A stretch of 64,000 nucleotides of DNA from Legionella gratiana (GCF_001467695.1 NZ_LNYE01000022.1:371803-435802); one strand, 5' to 3'. Numbered from the stretch's first letter, positions 17,334 to 27,019 are shown. Made by a program: numbers and translations. The notes: generated by a model not told the origin, from the letters alone.

Positions 17334-20136
17334 CTAAAGAATAAGTAAATTCGCCATTATTTAAATGTTCTAATAAGCGTTCAACAGATAAAGCAGCATT
17401 GTCGCGCACATGTTTCATATAAGCATGAACAACATCCAACCCAAATTGCGCAACTAGATCCAATAGAGCCTGTACACCACGTGCATTCGCTGCGATTTGC
17501 GCTTTGAAATCTTCTATATTTTGGTGGGGATTTCGAGCTGGATATCGTGCTTCAGTGAGCAAAGTTAGTATAGCCTTTTCTAAAAAATGACCTTGATCCA
17601 TCATTTTAAAATTATTAATTAATATCCCTTCTTCTTCTATCACTCTACTTTCCGCAGGAATAGATCCTGGGGTAATCCCACCAATATCAGCGTGATGGCC
17701 ACGAGAACCAACTAGAAACAATAAATGAGTTCCTTCTTTATTAAAAACAGGAGTAATTAAAGTGATGTCCGGCAAATGAGTTCCGCCATGATATGGGGCA
17801 TTTAAAGCATATACATCGTTAGGATGCACTTTTTGATTGCTTTTCAATATAGATTTGACACTTTCACTCATTGACCCTAGATGCACTGGAATATGAGGGG
17901 CATTTGCAACTAATTCACCATGATCATCAAAAATGGCACAAGAAAAGTCCAGTCGTTCCTTTATGTTGACGGAACTTGCTGTTTTACGCAAAACCTCTCC
18001 CATTTGTTCTGCAATATTCATAAAACGATTATTAAATACTTCTAACATTGCCGGATCAACGTTGATATCTACTTTTTTAGTCGCTAAAGTTTGATAACGT
18101 GTTAATAAGAGATGTTTTTTAGGCGTCACTTCAGCTTGCCAACCTGGTTCCACAATAGTAGTCGCATGATTGTCTGTAATCACTGCACAGCCTTGAATGC
18201 AATCACCAGCCCTTAACTCTTCACGTAGATATATAGAGGCGTTATGGAAAGAACCATGAGTAAAAACTTTAACCATTCCACGTTGAGGTATTTTATGTTC
18301 AGAACGGCATTGGATTATTTTTTCAGTAAATTCCACATCTGTTTCACTTGGAATAGAACACTCAATAGTGATTGCTTCAACGATTAAAGGTTTTCTATAT
18401 GCAGCAAAACCAAATGTCTTGCGGTGTTGTGCTATAAATGCTTCTCTCATCGATTTCATTGTTCCAAACTCGACAATTAACTGGGTATCTGATCCTTCAT
18501 AACGTAAATGCACGTGACGTTTGCTCTTCATTTCTCGGTTTTTTAAACCTTGAGATTTTAATTTCCGATGAGCCATTCGTTTCATTTTTTCAAATTTCGA
18601 GTGTAAAAAAGAAACTATGCCGCGCCGAAAATATTTTTCAATTGCTTGTTCATGCACCACGCTGATTTCTGCTAATCCCATGCCATAGGCAGAAAGTACA
18701 CCCGCTAAAGGATGAATTAAGATTTTTTCAATACCCAAATTATCAGCAACCATACAGGCATGCTGCCCAGCAGCCCCACCAAAACAATTTAAAACATAGG
18801 GTCTTACATCGTACCCACGTTGTATGGAAATTTTCTTAATTGCATTGGCCATATTTTCTACAGCAATATTAAGAAAACCTTCAGCAACTTCTTCGGCTGT
18901 TTTTATATGCCCTGTTGCATCATTAATTTTATTTACTAAATCCTGAAAATGTTGATGCACTATCTGTACATCAATTTCCTGATTTGCTCCAGAACCAAAG
19001 ACTTTAGGAAAGAATTGAGGTTGTATTTTGCCAAGCATCACATTGCAATCTGTAATTGTAAGAGGACCTCTTTGACGATAACAAGCAGGTCCAGGATTTG
19101 CACCAGCGGATTGAGGTCCAACTGTGTAACGTTGGCCATCAAAATTCAGGATTGACCCACCTCCTGCAGCAATAGTATGAATCATCATCATCGGTGTACG
19201 AATATGCACCCCGCTAAATTCATAACTAAAACTCCGTTCATATTCACCCGCGAAATGGGAAACGTCAGTGGATGTCCCTCCCATGTCAAAACCAATAACT
19301 TGATTAAAACCAGCGTGCTGACTGGTCTTAATCATTCCAATAACCCCACCTGCAGGGCCGGAAAAAAGGCTGTTCTTACCCTGAAATAATTTTGCATGAA
19401 CCAGACCACCATTAGATTGCATAAAAAACAAAGGGATTGTACTTAATTTATCACGTAACCCTTGTATGTAACCGTGTAAAACTGGAGAAAGATAAGCATC
19501 AACAACAGTTGTATCACCACGACTTACTAATTTCATAACGGGTGCTATTTCATGACTTATAGAAATTTGAGTAAAACCAATAGACTGGGCAATTTTTTTT
19601 AATTTTCGCTCATGTTTCGTATATTGATACGCATGCATCAATACGATAGCAATTGTACGGTATCCCTTAGCATAAGCTTTTTCCATCTTTTGCCGTGCAT
19701 CCTTTTCATCTAAAGGCTGTAACACGGTACCTTTGGCATCAATACGTTCATTGATTTCAATAACTTCGTCATAGAGCAAAGAGGGTAATTTAATATTTAA
19801 AGCAAAAAGTTCAGGGCGGTTTTGATAACCAATTCGCAAAGCATCACCAAAACCTTGAGTTATCGCTAAAAGTACTTTAGCACCTCTGCGTTCCAATAAC
19901 GCATTCGTTGCCACCGTTGTTCCCATTTTGATAAATGCAATTTCATCAGTAGGGATAGAAGTACATTGCAAAATATTTTGAATGCCTTGAATGGCTGCAT
20001 TGGAATAGCACTCTGGATTTTCAGACAATAGCTTATCACTATACACTCGTCCTTCAGGGCTACGTGCTACAATATCAGTAAAAGTACCGCCCCTATCAAT
20101 CCAAAATTCCCATTTCTGTTTTTTCATCTTGCCCAA
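17269..20136 (-). CDS. 5-oxoprolinase/N-methylhydantoinase A-B fusion, truncated by frameshift
   Basis: 955 residues. Hydantoinase A N-terminal domain (WIDRGGTFTDIVARSPEG) and ATPase core (VIGFDMGGTSTDVSHF, AAGGGSILNF, GPACYRQRGPLTITDCN, NCFGGAAGQHA) fill about 1-690. The first part of hydantoinase B follows (PHIPVHLGSMSESV, GTHLPDITLITPVF, SRGHHADIGGITPGS). Eukaryotic-type 5-oxoprolinase has this A-B fusion of ~1200-1290 residues and opens 5-oxo-L-proline to glutamate with ATP. The frame terminates 6 codons after an A8 run, and the rest of the B domain lies in the next frame. Full function needs both parts. Confidence 0.87.
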   Translation of the reverse strand: MGKMKKQKWEFWIDRGGTFTDIVARSPEGRVYSDKLLSENPECYSNAAIQGIQNILQCTSIPTDEIAFIKMGTTVATNALLERRGAKVLLAITQGFGDALRIGYQNRPELFALNIKLPSLLYDEVIEINERIDAKGTVLQPLDEKDARQKMEKAYAKGYRTIAIVLMHAYQYTKHERKLKKIAQSIGFTQISISHEIAPVMKLVSRGDTTVVDAYLSPVLHGYIQGLRDKLSTIPLFFMQSNGGLVHAKLFQGKNSLFSGPAGGVIGMIKTSQHAGFNQVIGFDMGGTSTDVSHFAGEYERSFSYEFSGVHIRTPMMMIHTIAAGGGSILNFDGQRYTVGPQSAGANPGPACYRQRGPLTITDCNVMLGKIQPQFFPKVFGSGANQEIDVQIVHQHFQDLVNKINDATGHIKTAEEVAEGFLNIAVENMANAIKKISIQRGYDVRPYVLNCFGGAAGQHACMVADNLGIEKILIHPLAGVLSAYGMGLAEISVVHEQAIEKYFRRGIVSFLHSKFEKMKRMAHRKLKSQGLKNREMKSKRHVHLRYEGSDTQLIVEFGTMKSMREAFIAQHRKTFGFAAYRKPLIVEAITIECSIPSETDVEFTEKIIQCRSEHKIPQRGMVKVFTHGSFHNASIYLREELRAGDCIQGCAVITDNHATTIVEPGWQAEVTPKKHLLLTRYQTLATKKVDINVDPAMLEVFNNRFMNIAEQMGEVLRKTASSVNIKERLDFSCAIFDDHGELVANAPHIPVHLGSMSESVKSILKSNQKVHPNDVYALNAPYHGGTHLPDITLITPVFNKEGTHLLFLVGSRGHHADIGGITPGSIPAESRVIEEEGILINNFKMMDQGHFLEKAILTLLTEARYPARNPHQNIEDFKAQIAANARGVQALLDLVAQFGLDVVHAYMKHVRDNAALSVERLLEHLNNGEFTYSLDDGSPIKVVLTIDKQKKAGTN
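17284..17291 (-). other. A8 homopolymer at the oxoprolinase frame break
   Basis: Eight consecutive T on the + strand (A8 in the coding strand: AAGC, eight A, then GCAGGC). Deleting one A restores one continuous reading frame through the hydantoinase B domain. Runs of this length are prone to indel mutation, polymerase slippage and sequencing error. Confidence 0.85.
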
Positions 20137-20202
20137 TCCTTGGCACTTTGATAAGTTAAATTATACTACACGGTTATAACTTTATCGTTCTAAAGGACAT
20201 TT

Positions 20203-21384
20203 ATGCCAATGAAAATCGCTATTATTGGAGGCTCAATAGCAGGTTGTGCTTTGGCCCTATTATTAAAGGACAAGTTGCAAGTTACTGTTTTTGAGCGAGG
20301 GCATAACTTACAATCACGAGGAGCAGGGATCACTTTATCAGTTGAATTACTGCAATCCTTAATCAACAAAAAACTTATTGATGAAGATACCCCATCGCAT
20401 AGACTGACTGCACGAAGTTTTTACTGCCAATCCAATAAAGATCCTATTTTCGGCAAATTTTTATGGCAACAAAATCTTTCCATGGCCAGCCTACATTGGG
20501 ACACTTTATTCACCAATTTAAGAAAAAGAATACCCAATCAAATGTATCATCAAGACTGTCAGGTAGTTGAAGTACAACTTCAGCACGCAACTAAGAAAGT
20601 TACTTTAGCATCGGGTGAGGAACATTCCTTTGATTTTATCGTTTTCGCCGATGGAGCTCAGTCTATGGGGCGAGAGCTCATATCGCCTCAAGTTCAATCT
20701 GAACTTCACTATTCAGGTTATGTGGCATGGCGAGGCACTTTAGATTTTAACGTGATAAACAATAAATCACTTTTCGATTCTCAAGGACTGTATTATTGCT
20801 TTAACAAAGGGCATTTATTAACTTATCCCATATATCATCATCAAATCAACAAACTCAATTGGGTTTTTTATGAAAAATTAGCTCTTGAAGATCTAGAAGC
20901 ATTAGGTTCTACCTCGTTAACCAATTTTTCAACAAAAGCAAAACAACATCTACATCAATTAGCTCATGACAACTTACCCCAAATAGCTGCCCAAATAATA
21001 CTCGACACTCCATCTCCATTTATGCAAAAAATTGTGGATGTATGCAGCGATCGACTTACATCACAAGGAGCTCTTTTATTAGGAGATGCCAGCACTGTAT
21101 TACGCCCTCATGTAGGAAATGGTGCCTCTTTAGCGATACAGGATGCTCTCAGTCTCAATGGACATTGCATCCAAACTAATGACTTTCAACAAGCGGTTGT
21201 TGCCTGGGAAAAAGAGGCTCTTCCTAAAAGATTAGCCATGTATGATTTATCAAAACGAATGGCCGAAGCCTTAGTTTTAAATCCTGTAGTATGGCAAAAA
21301 ATGAATGAATCGAAAATGTCTTCGTGGTGGGAACAAATTATTCTTGGCGAACAATGGTATACAACTATGGATCAAAAAAACTAG
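20203..21384 (+). CDS. FAD-dependent monooxygenase (PHBH-like)
   Basis: 393 residues. The dinucleotide-binding GxGxxG-type motif is IAIIGGSIAGCALALLL (residues 5-21), followed by VFERG. The FAD-interaction motif DGAQS is at about 150, and the second FAD motif LLLGDASTVLRPHVGNGASL at about 298. This order is that of class A flavoprotein hydroxylases, which hydroxylate aromatic or polyene substrates with NAD(P)H. The real substrate is unknown. AAAGGA precedes the ATG. It is tail-to-tail with the NADAR protein with only 3 bases between them. Confidence 0.88.
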   Translation: MPMKIAIIGGSIAGCALALLLKDKLQVTVFERGHNLQSRGAGITLSVELLQSLINKKLIDEDTPSHRLTARSFYCQSNKDPIFGKFLWQQNLSMASLHWDTLFTNLRKRIPNQMYHQDCQVVEVQLQHATKKVTLASGEEHSFDFIVFADGAQSMGRELISPQVQSELHYSGYVAWRGTLDFNVINNKSLFDSQGLYYCFNKGHLLTYPIYHHQINKLNWVFYEKLALEDLEALGSTSLTNFSTKAKQHLHQLAHDNLPQIAAQIILDTPSPFMQKIVDVCSDRLTSQGALLLGDASTVLRPHVGNGASLAIQDALSLNGHCIQTNDFQQAVVAWEKEALPKRLAMYDLSKRMAEALVLNPVVWQKMNESKMSSWWEQIILGEQWYTTMDQKN

Positions 21385-21387
21385 CCC

Positions 21388-22980
21388 TTAGAAAGTATAA
21401 CGATTGCCGAGCTCTGGTCTATCAAATCCCATTTGTTCAACAATATCGGCAACTTTTTCATCATCGTTCAATTTAATCCTGAGAAAATCCAAAGCTTCGG
21501 TAGGAATTGTTGCTTTATTGCCATCATTTTCAAATCTCACAATATGACTAAGCTCTCGACCATTATGTTGCATAGGATATTTTTCTCCCGCACCATAATA
21601 AGAAACCCCTTTGAATCCGAATTCATTCAATAATTGCTTAAAAGTTTGTGCATCTTGCGCAGTATCAAAAGCCATTTTGAAGGTTCCTTTCATACCTCCC
21701 TTACTCACCACCGGGATATCGCTGCCCTTTGGAGCTGATTTACTGTCAAACATTTCTTGAATGGCTGAGCTAACCTCCTGACTCGTACCTTTTTTTGGTG
21801 GTGTTTGACTTGATTTTGGTGATGTTAAGCTTGATTGAGGTATGCTTGAGCTCTTATCGTGTAGATCTGGTGACCTCCTTTGTCGTTTTTGATTAAAGTG
21901 ATCGACTAAACCTTGAAACTGCCTTAGATCTCCACTTTTTTCCCAATTGGAATTTGAACTTCGCCTAAACTCATAGCCAACAATCCTATTGTTTTGAATA
22001 ACAAGACGTTGATTACGATTCTTACTGTACTCATACGTTGGCTGAGGAGGTGAAAAAAGATTCTGGAAGGGATTATGATGATTCACATGAGTTTGTGGGG
22101 GTGTTGGCGATGTCGTAAATGATTGTGCATTTTGTTGCTTATTTTTAATCGATGTAGCAGAAGTTTTTTGTACGAGTGTTGGGCTCAAGTCCGACGTATC
22201 AGGCTGATTGAATCCCTGATCTTTTCCTGATTTTTTTCTAACGTCGGTAAGTGCAACTTGAACTCCTTGCTGGTATTGAGTTTGTGCATTTGCATAGTAA
22301 CCTGCTACTTGCGTTGTTTTGAACGTTTTTAACTCCGGCATTGGGGAGTTTTTATCAAATTGCTTATTTTTAATCAACATAGCAAATGCGGTTTGTGAAT
22401 TACCAAGAATGTTCTTCCCTTTACCACCGGGACCGGTTCCCCATTCTTCTTCTACTTTTTTCCCTGCTTTTAAACTACTAGTATCTTCAATAATAGTAGC
22501 AGGTCCTTTATTGTCTCCAAAAGCATCACCGAGCTCGATAGACTTTTGAATGCTATTGCGAAATTCTTTAGATTGCTGATATTTAGCCGCGTTAATTTGC
22601 ATTTGCACAAAGATTTTGTCATTATCCCATGCTTTATTAAATACGTTATTGTTCATATATGCGTGATGGTCATTGGGAATATAGTAAGGGCTACTTTGCT
22701 CTGTTATTCCTTTAAGAATGGTTAGAGGATCTTTCTCAGCTTTCCAAGTATCATAATAATCTCTTTTATGTTCTGGTTTTATTTTTTGAAAATGCAGATA
22801 ATGTTCCGAAGTTTGAAAGTGAACTAGTCCTATATCCGGATCTATAAAATCATAGCCTTTACCATTATTATCATCAAAATTACTTAAAGCGAAGTCTTCT
22901 GTACCTCTTTGATAACCGGACACACAAACATTTGTCCTATTAGGAGGTTGTCCATTATTAAGATAAAGTTGTCCGCCCAT
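21388..22980 (-). CDS. NADAR-domain protein with proline/serine-rich C-terminal extension; effector candidate
   Basis: 530 residues from ATG 22980 (GAGAGG 6 bases upstream; an ATG at 22998 is less well placed). Residues ~1-210 match the NADAR/YbiA fold: VHFQTSEHYLHFQKIKP and EEWGTGPGGKGKNILGN, with the W-G...G..N.LG signature of enzymes that hydrolyse ADP-ribosyl or riboflavin-pathway N-glycosides. A long polar, Ser/Pro/Gln-rich linker (about 260-420) follows. The end is a separate globular block (SYYGAGEKYPMQHNGRELSH ... DRPELGNRYTF). The mix of a eukaryote-relevant domain and disordered tail is typical of Dot/Icm substrates, but translocation is not shown. Confidence 0.72.
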   Translation of the reverse strand: MGGQLYLNNGQPPNRTNVCVSGYQRGTEDFALSNFDDNNGKGYDFIDPDIGLVHFQTSEHYLHFQKIKPEHKRDYYDTWKAEKDPLTILKGITEQSSPYYIPNDHHAYMNNNVFNKAWDNDKIFVQMQINAAKYQQSKEFRNSIQKSIELGDAFGDNKGPATIIEDTSSLKAGKKVEEEWGTGPGGKGKNILGNSQTAFAMLIKNKQFDKNSPMPELKTFKTTQVAGYYANAQTQYQQGVQVALTDVRKKSGKDQGFNQPDTSDLSPTLVQKTSATSIKNKQQNAQSFTTSPTPPQTHVNHHNPFQNLFSPPQPTYEYSKNRNQRLVIQNNRIVGYEFRRSSNSNWEKSGDLRQFQGLVDHFNQKRQRRSPDLHDKSSSIPQSSLTSPKSSQTPPKKGTSQEVSSAIQEMFDSKSAPKGSDIPVVSKGGMKGTFKMAFDTAQDAQTFKQLLNEFGFKGVSYYGAGEKYPMQHNGRELSHIVRFENDGNKATIPTEALDFLRIKLNDDEKVADIVEQMGFDRPELGNRYTF

Positions 22981-23107
22981 AATACGCCTCTCATACAAAC
23001 ATATATATACTCATTATATACAATAATATATCCTTGCACGGCTGAATAAGAGTTAAATTTTAGGATGGATAAAAATCTTGAAGGAAAAATATTAAAAATT
23101 TTTTGAT

Positions 23108-23539
23108 TTACTTATGCCTCTCTCGTAGATGTATCAAATAACGGGTACCCAAAAAACCGATAATCACCCCAGCAAAATTTACCCAATAAATTGGCCAGGA
23201 AAAAATTCCAAGACCTACAATATTAGGACCCGGACAAATTCCAGTAATCCCCCAACCAATACCGAAAACTGCTGCGCCAAGCATCAGTTGCCAGTCAATT
23301 TTTTCTTTAGTAGGCAAATCATAACCTACATGGAGTAAGGGTTTGCTCAACCAGTGACGTAATTGGAACAAGAGAAAAGTAACCAATAAAGCACAAGCAA
23401 AAGTAACATATAAATTGATACGGAATGTAGGAGCACCAATTTTTAAACCCGATATAATAATATCTGGACTGTACATACCTGTTAAAATTAAACCAAAACC
23501 AAATATCAAGCCAGCAATTAATGAAATAAACCCTTTCAT
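23108..23539 (-). CDS. Half-size YeeE/YedE-type sulfur transporter subunit (DUF6691-like)
   Basis: 143 residues with four to five hydrophobic helices. It contains the pore-like GFGLILTGMYSPDIIISGL and FGIGWGITGICPGPNIVGLG segments; the glycine-rich strip with a Cys (GICPG) is typical of the second half of YeeE/YedE/TsuA thiosulfate transporters. It follows its partner with 11 bases between them. Together the two halves should make one inner-membrane transporter for thiosulfate or a related sulfur compound. Confidence 0.85.
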   Translation of the reverse strand: MKGFISLIAGLIFGFGLILTGMYSPDIIISGLKIGAPTFRINLYVTFACALLVTFLLFQLRHWLSKPLLHVGYDLPTKEKIDWQLMLGAAVFGIGWGITGICPGPNIVGLGIFSWPIYWVNFAGVIIGFLGTRYLIHLRERHK

Positions 23540-23550
23540 ATTTTATCTCC

Positions 23551-23961
23551 TTAATGAACCAGCCAAGCGGTAATAATTGCAATAGGGAAGAAAACTCCTA
23601 CGGCAATCATAGAACGTTTACGTAAAAGCGATAATCCACATAATCCATGGCCACTGGTACAACCGCTACCAAGAAAAGTACCTCCCCCTACAAAAACGCC
23701 ACCAAGAAACATAAGTCCATAATTTGTTTTAAAAACAGCAGTGGGATTAGGCACATCCTGTGTTAAATTAAAGAGTAATCCCGCTAAAAACAATCCGGCA
23801 AGAAATAAAAGATTATCCCGATTGGGTCTATACGTTGTAAAATCCCATGAACGAAAAAGAATGCCGCTACAACCAAGAATCTTCCCTTGAATCAATAACA
23901 TACCTCCAGCAGCTAATCCAAGGAGAATCCCTCCTAGAATTACTTTCAGTTCAATGATCAT
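23551..23961 (-). CDS. Half-size YeeE/YedE-type sulfur transporter subunit
   Basis: About 136 residues from ATG 23961 (GGAAG upstream). It has four hydrophobic helices and the motif GSGCTSGHGLCGLS (about residue 103-116); its cysteines match those that relay thiosulfate in TsuA-type proteins. An earlier in-frame ATG at 23988 lies inside the phytase gene. The start overlaps the phytase 3' end by 11 bases, so the three genes appear co-transcribed. The product pairs with the half-transporter downstream. Confidence 0.86.
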   Translation of the reverse strand: MIIELKVILGGILLGLAAGGMLLIQGKILGCSGILFRSWDFTTYRPNRDNLLFLAGLFLAGLLFNLTQDVPNPTAVFKTNYGLMFLGGVFVGGGTFLGSGCTSGHGLCGLSLLRKRSMIAVGVFFPIAIITAWLVH

Positions 23962-24922
23962 TTTGGCTCTTCCTTGCGTTCCATTCACTCCAACTTTCAG
24001 GATAACCTTTTAAAAATTGTTGTGCAAACCGATAGAAACGAGACAGAAAAATAATTCTTTGCTCATAATAAGGTGTTAAGTAGGGATCCGCTCGATTGAC
24101 CTCAAATAAATTATAATAAGGTGGAATTGAAGCATGACGTGCAATAATGTCATCAAAACTTACTTTATTTGCATTTTTTAACATATCATACATGACTAAA
24201 AAAGTAGTTGTACGCCCTTTTCCCCCCCGACAATGTATATGAAACCAAGCATCTTTGGATGCATTTTTTATTATTGTCAAAAATGCATCAACTTCTGAGT
24301 CACCTGGGGCCATATGATCAGTCACATATAATCTATGATATTCAAAACCTAATTGAGACACTAATTCCTTCTCATTTTTAACTTTTTTTACCGGAATGGT
24401 TTTACCGCTCGCGTACTCCTGTGCCGCAAATTGTTGGGAGGATAAAACCCCACTTATTTTTTTCTCTATTCTTAATGAGTTCAGCCAATTTTCTTGTGCA
24501 AGAAGACTTTGACTGTTACTTTTTCCTCGATTTATCCAATCATATTCACTCATTAAAGTAATTGCTCGACCATTCAGATACCCATGACTTTCCTGACGTA
24601 AATCTAATACCAGTACGGATTTGCTCTTTACACTCTTGTGTTTCGCAATATAGTCTGCAATTTCTTTCCATCCTTTTTCACTAGGCTCCTCACTACCAGA
24701 AATCAATAATTCATTAACACCCAGGGTATTCCCTTGATAAGCATCAACAATCATGGAGGCATTGCGTAACCATTTTAACGGAGAAGAAGCAAGCTCACTG
24801 TCTTGGACAATACAAGGATTATTAAGCGTCGCATCACATATTTGAGTTCCTGTTTGGGCCAAAACAAATCCTTGAGGTACTATTAGAGTACTAAGAATCA
24901 TAATGCCCTTAAAATAACCCAT
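23951..24922 (-). CDS. PTP-like cysteine phytase (inositol polyphosphatase), secreted
   Basis: 323 residues with a signal peptide (MGYFKGIMILSTLIVPQGFVLA). Motifs of PhyA-type cysteine phytases are clear: LDLRQESHGYLNG (103-117), general acid Asp202 in VTDHMAPGDSEVDAFL, and the P-loop HCRGGKGRTT with nucleophile Cys231 and Arg237, followed by FLVMYDMLKNA. These enzymes strip phosphates from myo-inositol hexakisphosphate. L. pneumophila has a translocated phytase of this class (LppA) that lifts host phytate chelation; whether this protein is its orthologue cannot be told here. Its end overlaps the first half-transporter. Confidence 0.87.
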   Translation of the reverse strand: MGYFKGIMILSTLIVPQGFVLAQTGTQICDATLNNPCIVQDSELASSPLKWLRNASMIVDAYQGNTLGVNELLISGSEEPSEKGWKEIADYIAKHKSVKSKSVLVLDLRQESHGYLNGRAITLMSEYDWINRGKSNSQSLLAQENWLNSLRIEKKISGVLSSQQFAAQEYASGKTIPVKKVKNEKELVSQLGFEYHRLYVTDHMAPGDSEVDAFLTIIKNASKDAWFHIHCRGGKGRTTTFLVMYDMLKNANKVSFDDIIARHASIPPYYNLFEVNRADPYLTPYYEQRIIFLSRFYRFAQQFLKGYPESWSEWNARKSQNDH

Positions 24923-25001
24923 GAATTAAACTCTTAAACGAAACATGATTCATTCTATGTTATTTTTTTTTTACCGCAAGCTTATTAAAATAAATTATTT
25001 T

Positions 25002-25808
25002 TTATTGTTTTGAATGGTTACAATATGCATGAATAAAATGAATCACTACATCAGCAAAATGAGCATCCCACAAATTATGATGTCCTTTATCCGGGAACTC
25101 GAGCCATTTCTTGGGTTGGTTTGCAAAATGAAACAGAGTTAAACCTTGAGTATAAGGAACGATCTCATCTAATTGACCGTGCACTATCAAGATAGGTGCC
25201 TGAATCTTTTGAATACGTGATAAAGAGTCATACTTATCAATTACCGGTATTGGTAACCAAAAATAATGGTATCGGGCTAAAGCAGTGAGTGAACTAAATG
25301 GAGATTGTAACACCAAGGCACAAATAGAAAACTCTGTCGCTAATTGTGTGGCTACTCCAGTACCTAAGGATTCACCATAAAGTACTATGTTATTTTCTTG
25401 AATACCCTGTTGACGCAAAAATTGCATCGCTGCTCGTCCATCTTGGTAAAATCCCAATTCTGTTGGGCTGCCAGGATTTCCTCCATAACCTCGGTATTCA
25501 AGTAATAACACCCCAAATCCTGCTGAAATAAATTGACGCGCCAAATACATGCGATAGCCAATATGTCCAGCATTCCCATGCAGATATAAAATCGTCGGTT
25601 TTTTATCCATGGGCGGTTTATACCAAGAACTTAGAGTCAACTCATCAGTGACATGTATCTGAATCACTTGCATATCTTGTGCTTGGAAATCTTGAGGATT
25701 AGGTTTTTCAATAGCAGGGAAATAAATAAAATGACGTTGCAAGAAATAAGCGATAACGAAAATTAAAAGAATTAGAAAGAGAAGAAGAAAAAATTGTTTT
25801 AGAATCAT
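25002..25808 (-). CDS. Alpha/beta hydrolase, membrane-anchored (BEM46/ABHD-like)
   Basis: 268 residues. An N-terminal hydrophobic anchor (FLLLFLILLIFVIAYFLQRH) is followed by an alpha/beta hydrolase core: ILYLHGNAGH (oxyanion region), LEYRGYGGNPG, nucleophile elbow GESLGTG (Ser), DEIVPYTQG (Asp) and GHHNLWD (His). The HGNAGH and GYGxSxG spacing is that of the BEM46/ABHD13 family of serine hydrolases. The substrate is unknown. It is followed upstream (in transcription) by the CapA-like gene with a 23-base gap, so they may share a transcript. Confidence 0.87.
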   Translation of the reverse strand: MILKQFFLLLFLILLIFVIAYFLQRHFIYFPAIEKPNPQDFQAQDMQVIQIHVTDELTLSSWYKPPMDKKPTILYLHGNAGHIGYRMYLARQFISAGFGVLLLEYRGYGGNPGSPTELGFYQDGRAAMQFLRQQGIQENNIVLYGESLGTGVATQLATEFSICALVLQSPFSSLTALARYHYFWLPIPVIDKYDSLSRIQKIQAPILIVHGQLDEIVPYTQGLTLFHFANQPKKWLEFPDKGHHNLWDAHFADVVIHFIHAYCNHSKQ

Positions 25809-25831
25809 GATACTTTTTACTCAAAATAGGA

Positions 25832-26944
25832 TTAATTCGATACAAAAATTACTTGATTTTGCAGCTCAAAAGATGTTTTAAACTCTTGTGAGCATTCTTG
25901 GAGATTTTTAATCAACCATTGACAGTCTTGATCACTTGCATAACGCAACTTGAAATTCTTTCTCACCATAGGAACTAACTCCAATTGTGTCAAACCTTTA
26001 TATTTCTCAAACGAGAAAAAATACATCAATGCCAAATCACTTCGAAACTGCTCCCAGCCTCCTATTCCTTCATAATCATTAATCAAATCCCCACAACCAT
26101 AAAAAATCAAACCTTGATTGTGCCATTCAATACCTATGGGATGATGAGCGGAATGCCCATGAATTATATGAACACCCAGATCATCAATCAGCTTATAAGC
26201 AAACAATTGATGTTTTTTAGGTATCTCATAGCCCCAATTTCCCCCCCAATGGATGCTTACAATACATAAATCATCTGTTTGCCTGTATGACTCAATCACT
26301 TTTTTGATTTGATTTATCGCATTCTCACCTAAATCACTCAATAACCAAACTCCCGGATGATCCAGAGTAGCGCCCCATTCTCGTAAAATACCACTGGAAC
26401 AAAGTCCCATTGAAAATACTAAAATTCGTCCCTGAAAACCAGAAACTGTATAAACAGCAGGTTGAGTTGCTTGCTGAACATTTTTGCCTACACCAGCATA
26501 CTCTATTTGAGCCTTATCCAAAGTCTCAAGAGTTTCTAAAAATCCAGCAAATCCCCAATCGAGCACATGATTATTGGCCAAAGCACAAATATTAATAGGT
26601 ATAGAGGTAATCACATCTATATTTTTAGGATGCATGCGATAATTTATCCCTTTATACGGCCAAGGAGTATTGCTACTCGTAATACTGGTTTCTAAATTAA
26701 TTAAATGAAAATCAGGCTTTCTTTTATTGAGTTCAGCTAATCCATCACCCCACACATATGCTCCTTTATTACCTAAAGGAATTGTTCCATTAACTCGTTC
26801 AGCAAGCCTGATATAATCACGAGCATCTTTAATGTAGGACTCATAAATTTGGGGCTCACAAGGGTGTGTTAAAATTTGATCAATACCTCTCCCAGTCATG
26901 ACATCACCGCATAAAAAAACATTAAGTTTAGGTGTTAATCGCAT
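25832..26944 (-). CDS. CapA/PgsA-like poly-gamma-glutamate-type metallophosphatase-fold protein
   Basis: 370 residues. Features of the PGA_cap fold: FLCGDVMTGRGIDQIL, INLETSITSS, ALANNHVLDWG, SIHWGGNWGYEIPKKHQ, and HGHSAHHPIGIEW followed by FYGCGDLINDYEG. CapA proteins of this fold occur in capsule loci and are related to calcineurin-type phosphoesterases. No capsule synthesis genes (CapB, CapC) are near, so a generic phosphoesterase role is as likely. It has no signal peptide. Confidence 0.85.
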   Translation of the reverse strand: MRLTPKLNVFLCGDVMTGRGIDQILTHPCEPQIYESYIKDARDYIRLAERVNGTIPLGNKGAYVWGDGLAELNKRKPDFHLINLETSITSSNTPWPYKGINYRMHPKNIDVITSIPINICALANNHVLDWGFAGFLETLETLDKAQIEYAGVGKNVQQATQPAVYTVSGFQGRILVFSMGLCSSGILREWGATLDHPGVWLLSDLGENAINQIKKVIESYRQTDDLCIVSIHWGGNWGYEIPKKHQLFAYKLIDDLGVHIIHGHSAHHPIGIEWHNQGLIFYGCGDLINDYEGIGGWEQFRSDLALMYFFSFEKYKGLTQLELVPMVRKNFKLRYASDQDCQWLIKNLQECSQEFKTSFELQNQVIFVSN

Positions 26945-27019
26945 GATAATTCATCCTGTGCTGTATATACTAAATTATAGGATTAAGGAACATCTTATAC
27001 GTCTTAAAATCAGGAGAAT

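Noticed and set aside
17125..17337. 70-codon + strand frame at the oxoprolinase frame break
   Set aside because: It is antisense to conserved hydantoinase B sequence and has no independent support.
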